A stretch of DNA of 64,000 bases from the NCBI GenBank assembly GCA_963843465.1, contig CAWJKP010000007.1, forward strand, positions 186,001 through 250,000, written 5' to 3'. Of this stretch, positions 57,039 through 64,000 are shown one piece after another; position 1 is the first letter of the stretch, and each line of letters begins with the position of its first letter. Source of the stretch: CAWJKP01 sp963843465. Its GTDB lineage: Bacteria > Planctomycetota > Planctomycetia > Pirellulales > Thermoguttaceae. Made by a program: the position numbers and the translations under genes. Below the pieces are notes generated by a model, which did not search any database, had not been told where the DNA came from, and saw only the letters and a program-made list of their open reading frames with translations.

Positions 57039-60000
57039 TCACCGATAACCCGGAATTCGACCGCCGAATTTCGTGGGACTATTGCCCCAGAGGAGACCAT
57101 CGAGATCGGGCTGAATGGACTCCGCCGCAGTCATTTGTGCGGCCAACGCCTCACCCACGGCCTGGTCGGCGCCGGCACCCAAAACCGCCCACTCGGCAAA
57201 ATCCACCGCGCCGCGGGCCAGGGCCGTGAACAGACCGTCGGCCAACTGCTGCGATACGCGGGCAGCACCCGCCGACGCGCCGGGACGTGACGAGAATGGC
57301 AGGCGAAGAGACCGGGCCCAGGGCCTTTACCGCAACGGCCGCGCTGACCGGGGCCACGGGGCCGGCGACCACGCTGGCGGTCAACTGCGACAACGCACTG
57401 GCAGAGCCAGTGGCACCCTCGGCGCCCGCCAAGGTCACCAGGGCGTCGATCTGCGGATTGTAGGCGTTGGCCGGGGCCGGCGAGAGCACGAAGGGCCCCT
57501 GTTGGCCGTCGACCTGGGTGTAGATCGGGGCACTGCCGTTGGGATCGACCGAGTCCACCAGGTTGACGGTCGTCGTGCCCGCCGCCGTAAGGCCGGTCTG
57601 GTGGAAGTCGATGACCACCAGGCTGCCCGCCGCGGAGCTGGCAATGGGCGTCGTGCTCAAGATCGTCACGGCGATCTGGCCGGTGGCCTGGTCGATGTTG
57701 GATTGCAGCGTCCAGCCGCTGCCGGAGGCGGGCACGCTGCCCAGGTGAACGTCGCTGGGGGAGACGCTGAGGACCGCGGGGTCGTAGGTCAAGGCCACCG
57801 TGGCCTCCATCATGCCGTCGTTGGCCGCCGGCAGCGGGTCGTCGATGTCCACCGGCACCGCCAGGGTGCCGTCGGTCCCCACCTGCAACGCCGAGGGGAG
57901 GCTCACGGCCGGGTCGGGGCCGGTGGAGAGAATGGTCCCCAGACCGGTCGGGTAGGGCGGCAGATACGGGACCGTGTGCGCGTTGCTGCCGTAGCCGCCG
58001 TTGACGTAGTTGATCAGATCGTTGCCGTCGGACAAGCTCACATACCCAGCGCCGGCGATGTCGCCGATGATGGCCGGGTCGGCCAACTTATAGGCGTTGA
58101 AGCCCGTCGACACGTCGCCCAGCACATTCTCCATCAGCCCCACGTCCGAGCTGTCCAGCGTGCCGTCGCCGGTCGCATCGCCCAGGAAGGCGACCACGTG
58201 CACCGCCTGGCTGCCCAGCGCGTTCACGCCGGGGACCAGCGTGGCGCCAGTGAGGTCTTCCCCGCTGATCGTGTTGATGGTGATGGTCAGCAGGTCCTTC
58301 GACGCGTAGGCGTCGACGGCCGTGGCGGGCACCGTGGCGTCCAGATGGCCGAGGACGATGGGGCCGAAGGAGGGCATCGAACCGGCGGAGGCTGGCAAAC
58401 CGGCGGTGCCGGTGTCGACCCCGTCGTAAAAGAGGTCCCCAGAGTTGAAGACGATCGTGGCGGTGCCCGGCGTAGTTACCGTGACCGTAAACGTCGCGTC
58501 AGGGTAGGTCCCAAAGTCCTGGGCCAGCGTGTTCCCATCGAGCCCCTTAGCGGTTCCGAATTGCAGGCCGGGATCGAGCGTGTTGGTGCTCGAGGTGATG
58601 GATAAGAGCGCGGGGTTGTAGGTCAGGGTGAACGTGGCCTGCGTCACTCCGCCGGTATCGGTGAGCGAAATGGGGATGCCGGTGAGGATCGAGAAACTTC
58701 CGCCCGTGGCAGAGGCGTGTGACCCCGCGAGACTGAACGTGAAGACGGAGCTGAACGGAAGTTGGCCGGCGGGCGGCGAGCCGCCGTAATTCGTATTGGT
58801 GAGGATCGTCCAGGTGCCGTTGTAGACGGCGGCCGCGCCCGTCAAGCCGGAGATGGCGACCTGCTGGCCGGCCAAGGCCTGGTCCTGCACCAAGGTGGTG
58901 ACCGTGACGGTCCCGGTGCTGCTGTTGTCGGCGATGCTGGCAATCGGCCCGCTGGCGTTGGGCAGGTTGACGGTGTTGCCGGGGCCGCGGGCAAAGGCCG
59001 GCACGACCACGGCCACGTCGGTCGCGGTGGTGAAGGCGCCGTTGTCGACCATCTCGTTGGCGGTGAAGTCCGCGGGGCCGATGGTGATCGGTTCGCTGTA
59101 CGGCCCATACACGGGCTGGCGGTAGGAAGCGCCAGATGACGCCGACGGGGCCGGACTGAAGCCCGGGGAATCCGGGCCGTCCAGGGCTTGGTTGCTGAGG
59201 GTCGTGAAGGCCGAGCTGCCGCTGGCGAAGTAGACGAGATAAGTGTCCGGAACCAGGATGGCCGACGTGGAGTCAGCCGACGAGACGCCGGCAATCGGCA
59301 GCCCGGTCTTGTTCACCAAGGTCGTGGTCACGTAGGTCATCGTGTTGCCGGTGTCCACCGCCAATCCGGCAGACACGCCCTCGGCCGCGGGGGAAATGGG
59401 GGGCAGGCCGGCAACGTCGGTGTATTGGAAAGTCGAGCCGCTGACGCTGGTGATGATAAAGCTGCCGTTGTAGGGGGTGGCGGGGTCGGACTGCCCCGCG
59501 GGCACGTCGGTCGCGGGCTCGCTGGTGACGCCGGAGATGGTCACTGCGTCGCCGACCGTAAAGTGAATCGCTTGGGTGGTGATGACGGTCACCGTGGTGC
59601 CCGACTCCGTGATGCTGTCGGCCGAACTGGCCAGGTAGGCCGTGGTCGAGTCCAACACCAGGGAGCCGTGTACTTGGCCCTCCGTATACTCGCCGGTGAG
59701 GGTCACGCTGGGCAGCGACTGCGCGCCGTAGAGGTTGACGTCGGCCGGGTCGACGGGCTCGCTGAAGGCGGCCGTGAACCCCGTCGAGGTCATGCTCACG
59801 CCGGTGACGATCAGGGTCGTGTTGAAGTCGTTGGAGTAAGCCGGCGACGACACGGCGGGGTCGCTGGCCTTGAGGTAGTAGCCGCTGCCGGCAGCGCTGT
59901 AGCCAGTCCCCGGCTGGCTGATCGACAGGCCGCTGAAGGTGGCCTTGCCGTCGTCTTGGTAGTCCGCCGTCAGCGTGCCGCCGGTGCTGCTGAGCAGACC

Positions 60001-62319
60001 GTTGCTGTCGCCCGTGTACGAGAGCGCCTTCTGCAAGGAGACCGTCACGCTGGAGTCGTCCCCGGTCACCGCGTTGCCGTACACGTCTTCGACAGTCACC
60101 CCCGCGGTGAAGGTCCCCGCGCCGGCAACGTCGGCGGGGGGCTGGGTCGTGAAGACCAGTTGCACGGCCGTCCCCGGAATGACGTTGAACGAGTTGGAGG
60201 TGGCGACGAGGGTGCCGCCCGGGATCGCAGCGGTGGCGGTCAAGGTGTAGCCATCGCCCTCGTTGTGGAGGTTGACGTCGGAGGCGACGTTGAAGGCGGC
60301 CACGCCGTTGACGGCCGTCATGGCGTCGGTGCCGTACAGCGCCGTGCTGGGGCCGGAGGCCGTCAGCGTCACCGAGTAGCTGACGGGCAGTCCGGTGTTC
60401 GGGTTGATGAGCACCGGGTTTCCAAACTGGTCTTCCACCGTGGCGGTCACCGGGATCGCGGCGCCCGCGGATACGGACGCGTTGGTGGCGGGCTGCGTGC
60501 TGAGGACGATCTGCGAGGGGGATGCGTTGGTGACCGTGATCGAGTTGCTGGCGCCGGAGATCGTACCGTCCGAGGCCGTGATTGTCCAAGAGCCGGCCTC
60601 CGGGAGGCTGGCCAGGGTGTAGGCGTAGCCGGAGCTGAAGCTGAGCGTGCCGGACGTCAATGTCTGGGGAGAGGTGACGCTGAGCGTGGGGCTGCCATCG
60701 TAGCCGGTCACGACGTCGTTGGCGGAGTCCTCGGCCTCCACGATGAGGAGGAAGTTGGCGCCGGCCGTGACGCTCGTCGGGCTGGCGGTGACCACGAAAT
60801 GGGTGGCCGCTTGCGTCGTACCCGCGAGTGCGGGAATGAGAAGGTTGGCGACGGGGCTGCCCAGTCCGGTGGCCAGGTCGTAGCCCGTGCCCGGGCTATA
60901 CAAGGGGCTGGGACCGATGCTCGGGCCTGGAAAGGTGTTGCCAAGCTGCACGGGCAGGGCCACTGAGGGGTCTGTGTTGGTTGAGTTGTCGTAGGTGATG
61001 TCGTGGAAGTCGGCGGCCGGCAGCGAGTAGAGTTCCGGCAACGTCTGGCTGTGGCCGTCGAGCGATCCCAACCCGGCGATCGCGCGGCCTTCGTCGGCCA
61101 CCGCGACCATGCCCGCCCAGAGCGGGCAGGCAAGGCTGGTTCCCTCGATATAGGTCCAGGGGAACGAATTGCCGTTGTCATAGGAATCGTAGATGACCAC
61201 GGGATCGTTCGCGTCGGCGGAGACGTCCGGGTAAACGCGCATGGTCGTGCTGATCGTGTTGGCGTTGACTTTGTTGGATTGGACGACCGCGCTATTTTGG
61301 TAGGCAGGCTGGGTCTCGTAGTCACTGATGCCGCCGCCGCCGCCATACTTCGTCCCGCTGCTGGTGCCGTTCCCCCAGGCCGTCTCGCTCGCGTAAGTGC
61401 CTCCGCTGACCGTAAGGCACGTCCCGCCAACGGCGACCACGTTGGGCGACGCGGCCGGGTATTGCGGCGTAGGGGTGCTGGTATCGCTGGGGTCGTATGC
61501 GCCGTAGTCGCCGGCGGCGGCCAGGAAAGTGACGCCGCCGGCCAGGCCGGCGCCGCCGATCGTGGCGGAACCGCCGATGTGACCCGACGGAGTGGTAAGA
61601 TCGGAGTCATAAGTTGACTCCGTGCCCGGGGGCTGGGAGGCAAAGTCGGATTCAGGCTCGCTCCAACTCATCGAGACGGCCACCACGCCGGCTGTGCTCG
61701 CCGCCCGCTGGACTGCCGTGAACATATTAGCATCACTGTCGTCGGTGGCCTCGAAGAGGATGATGTTGGCCATCGGCGCCGTAACGTGGGCCCACTCGAT
61801 GTCCAGCGACTCTTCCGGCACCCAGTCGTCGTTGCTGGAGCTATTGGGCGGCAACGGCGTGCCCGGGGCTTGGCTGAGCTGCTGGAAAGTGGGACCGCCG
61901 GCGTTGAGAATTGGCAAGCCAAACGCAGTGGAGAAGTTGTTCAGGTCGCTGAGGGCCGTGGGATCGTTGAAGGCATCGACGATGGCGATGGTCTGGCCGC
62001 GGCCATCGCCGGGAATCCCGCCGAAGCTGATCCCATTGGACAGCACGCCGGAGGTGTAGGTGTCCAGGCCGTAGGCCCCGCGGATTTGCCCCGGCGTTAG
62101 TCCGATGGGGACCAAGTAAGAGTCATCGGGGTTGCTGGAAGAATAGGGGGTCAGAATCGGTGTCACATGCACGGCCGCCGGAAGGCTTGCACTGAGCAAG
62201 GCCCGCGTTTCCAGAGGCTCGATTGCCAGCGTGCGAGGCTTCAGCCATACCTGCGTCGGAGACTTTTTTGACCGCTTCCGACCAAACCGAGTGGTTGGCA
62301 CAAAACGTGATGCTCTCAT
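57039..62319 (-). CDS. giant secreted sedolisin (S53) protease with Ig-like and dockerin-like domains, one frameshift near 3' end
   Basis: About 1,750 residues. The N-terminus carries the planctomycete secretion motif (RTLAIEPLETRALLSA). Residues about 60-480 are sedolisin: the Glu/Asp pair in VPEESLDIEWAH, then VSMSWSEPE and the serine in EGTSLACPLWAGM; GGVTFLAAAGDYGAYDP holds the oxyanion Asp. About 900 residues of repeated Ig/cadherin-like and Thr/Val-rich domains follow. A dockerin-like Ca2+-binding pair is GDATGDGTLDSSDVGLM and DIAGAGYVSLSDGNDLI. A shift at about 57286 puts the last 80 residues in another frame ending at 57039 (ADGLFTALARGAVDFAEW...). An acid-acting extracellular peptidase anchored or assembled at the cell surface is the likely role. 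Confidence 0.85.
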
Positions 62320-62736
62320 GACGACACCTGGGCTGAGTCGCCCGTGATGGGACGACGGGGGAGTTGCAGATACACCGCCGGGTGTGCAGACTTACAGCGT
62401 AACATGAACTTGCTGACTTTACCAGCTTTGAGCCTGAGCCACTCGAAGAGGCTAGGCAGAAACCACCTATTATGGCATCCTCGCGTCGAGCACCAGCCAG
62501 TCCGACAGGAGGGTGTCAGGGCCGCGCTCCTTGGCTTTCTTGTTGAGTCCCCTATTGACCAGGTACCGAGTGCCACCGCCGGTGGCCGGACCCAGCCAAA
62601 GCGCGGAAAGCCCAACCGTTTGAGGCGGGGTCATTTTCGTAGAGGTACAATAAGCGCAGTGCGAGCCGCGCCGGCGATCTGTACAGGCGGGCGGTTTGTC
62701 CCAAGGCCCAAGCCGGCGGTCCCTCCGAGGTTCTCC
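62320..62736. other. divergent promoter region, no gene seen
   Basis: About 415 bases between the sedolisin gene and the divergent histidine kinase gene. I see no gene, RNA or repeat. Promoters for both neighbours should lie here. Confidence 0.5.
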
Positions 62737-64000
62737 ATGAGCGCCAAGCTGACCATCCGTATGGCTGCCCCAAGTATCGTCATCAGCCTGCTGCTGTTGA
62801 CCTTGGGCATCCTCGGGGGGTGGTACTTGCTGTGGGCCCAGAAGAGCACCTCGGCCAAGGTGGCTGTCGACGTATTCAGCATCCGCGCCGTCGAGGAGCT
62901 GGTCTTCAGCCTCTACGAGCTGCGCTCCGAGCTGACCCAATCGTTCACCGCCGGCGACCGGGTTGCACTTGCATCGATCCCCGTCCGATGCCGGAAAACG
63001 GAGGAGTGGCTGCGGGAGGTCGAAAGGCTGATGGACGATCAGCAGGAAATCGAGTTGGCCAGACACGTCCGGGAGGGGTTTGATCGGTTCGGCAAGGAGG
63101 TCCATGAGCTGGCGCCCGCCGATTTGCAGGTTAGAGACTCCCCGAAGCGATCGCAGGCCGAACAATTCCTGCGGGAAACGTTGGACCCGGCGAAGGACTT
63201 GCTGAAATGGGAAGAGGGGCTCGTGTTGCAAAGCGAAAAACACAACGAGGCCATGGCGAGTCTGGTGGCCAAGGTGCTGCTGCTGCTGGGCGTCTGCGGC
63301 TCGACCGCGGGCCTGGTGGCCGGATTCGGCATCGCCCGCAGCGTGAGCCGCTCGATCGTCGAGCTCTACGTGCCGATCCGCGCCGCCAGCGGCAAGCTCA
63401 AGGAAGTGATCGGGCCGATCGATCTGGTTCCCTCGTCGGGAATCGAGAACCTGGATGCGATCTTGCGAGAGATGGCCGACCACATTGCCACCGTGGTCAA
63501 CCGCTTGCAGGAGAGCCAGTTGGAGGTGCTGCGGACGGAGCAACTGGCGGCCCTGGGGCAACTGGCCGGGGGTATGGCGCACGAACTGCGCAATCCGCTG
63601 ACGGCGATCAAGATCCTGATCGAATCGGCCATTCAACGGGGGCCGTCGTCGAGCCTGGGCTATCGCGACCTGGTGGTGATGCAGCGGGAGACGGCCCGGC
63701 TCGAACAGTCGGTGCAGACGTTCCTCGAGTACGCCCGGCCGCCGAAGCTGGACAAACACGCCGCCGACCTGCGGCGGACAATCCAAGAGACGCTGGACCT
63801 GATCGCAGCCCGGGCCAACCGGCAGCGGGTGGCGGTCAAGTCGGAGCTGCCGGCCGAAGCGCTTGGGATTGAGGCGGACCACGGCCAGCTTCGCCAGGTC
63901 TTCTTGAACCTGTTGTTCAACGCCCTCGACGTGCTGCCCCAAGGCGGCCGCGTGACGATCGCGGCCGGCGTTGCCAGCCCGTCCTTGCGGGTCCTCCCGG
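62737..64000 (+). CDS. sensor histidine kinase (NtrB-like), 3' end outside the window
   Basis: The frame is open from the ATG at 62737 to the window end (421 codons seen). Residues about 8-32 and 180-202 are two membrane helices enclosing a helical periplasmic sensor domain. A HAMP/linker-like segment follows, then the dimerisation box with the phospho-accepting His in GGMAHELRNPLTAIK. The N box is RQVFLNLLFNALDVLP. The remaining ATPase motifs lie beyond the window. The H-box type fits kinases that act on NtrC-like regulators, and one such regulator lies at 37576, but linkage is only a guess. Confidence 0.88.
   Translation, partial: MSAKLTIRMAAPSIVISLLLLTLGILGGWYLLWAQKSTSAKVAVDVFSIRAVEELVFSLYELRSELTQSFTAGDRVALASIPVRCRKTEEWLREVERLMDDQQEIELARHVREGFDRFGKEVHELAPADLQVRDSPKRSQAEQFLRETLDPAKDLLKWEEGLVLQSEKHNEAMASLVAKVLLLLGVCGSTAGLVAGFGIARSVSRSIVELYVPIRAASGKLKEVIGPIDLVPSSGIENLDAILREMADHIATVVNRLQESQLEVLRTEQLAALGQLAGGMAHELRNPLTAIKILIESAIQRGPSSSLGYRDLVVMQRETARLEQSVQTFLEYARPPKLDKHAADLRRTIQETLDLIAARANRQRVAVKSELPAEALGIEADHGQLRQVFLNLLFNALDVLPQGGRVTIAAGVASPSLRVLP

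Noticed and set aside
57115..58605. Long plus-strand open frame opposite the sedolisin gene
   Set aside because: Its translation is Arg/Gly/His-rich with no domain and lies fully antisense to a strongly supported gene; it results from high GC.
59188..60966. 592-codon plus-strand open frame
   Set aside because: Antisense to the sedolisin repeats, low-complexity translation, no ribosome site.
62470..63942. 490-codon minus-strand frame
   Set aside because: Antisense to a histidine kinase with clear H and N boxes; the kinase frame simply has no stop before the window ends.
1..64000. CRISPR array, rRNA or complete tRNA genes
   Set aside because: No regularly spaced direct repeats and no rRNA-like sequence were seen; the only tRNA-like signal is the 3' fragment at 12451.

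Overview
The window looks like a chromosomal segment of a high-GC planctomycete, probably a member of the Pirellulales or a relative, and possibly from a metagenome assembly. Three things point that way. A giant secreted protein carries the planctomycete N-terminal motif ending in LETRALLSA. Other proteins have planctomycete-type architectures: a DnaJ-like domain fused to a membrane segment and WD40 repeats, an NPCBM-domain protein, and a squalene-cyclase-like repeat protein. The intergenic regions carry many long palindromes. At least thirteen apparent frameshifts fall in otherwise well conserved genes, including the housekeeping gene lepA, hypE, a sodium symporter and both restriction enzymes. 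Most look like one- or two-base deletions, so I read most of them as sequence errors rather than gene decay.

Layout. 0-10 kb: two hypothetical proteins, a sodium:solute symporter, an intact IS66-type insertion sequence with target-site duplication, a Tat-exported sulfite-oxidase-like protein, and a lepA-hemW pair. 10-19 kb: a decayed accessory zone. It holds a 5'-truncated GHKL-type ATPase gene, a tRNA-3'-end-like sequence beside two long hairpins, an unfamiliar protein with a truncated tandem copy of its C-terminal module, a Tat-exported beta-propeller protein with an aldo/keto reductase, nested IS66 remnants, and a short dispersed repeat in three copies. 19-28 kb: a galactoside-degradation locus with a GH59 galactocerebrosidase-like enzyme and an SGNH-like protein on the minus strand, then a BNR/Ycf48-like protein, a GH27 alpha-galactosidase and a second BNR protein on the plus strand.

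28-45 kb: a mostly minus-strand block. In transcription order it is WD40/DnaJ-like protein, cyclase-like repeat protein, NPCBM protein, NtrC-type sigma-54 activator, mutL, aroDE fusion, aroK, then a type IIG restriction-modification gene, a prepilin peptidase and a GNAT-like protein. 45-50 kb: a second type IIG restriction-modification gene, followed by a small cluster with two near-identical copies of a DUF5678-like gene flanking a retropepsin-like aspartic protease gene and a DUF2442 gene. 50-64 kb: a DUF2961 glycan-type protein, a B12-binding-type radical SAM protein, hypE, a HEAT-repeat secreted protein, a CDF zinc/cation exporter, a sedolisin (S53) protease of about 1,750 residues with a dockerin-like tail, and a sensor histidine kinase cut by the window end.

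How the genes fit together. The GH59/GH27/SGNH/BNR genes plus the symporter suggest scavenging of galactose-containing glycans or glycolipids (inference). The aro genes give two steps of the shikimate pathway plus shikimate phosphorylation. The two type IIG enzymes and the truncated GHKL ATPase mark defence or accessory turnover. I did not find a convincing complete new system. The best candidates for novelty are the C-terminal module duplicated at 13.6-14.5 kb, the hairpin/tRNA-like junction at 12.45-12.58 kb, the bacterial GH59 locus, and the duplicated DUF5678/protease cluster.
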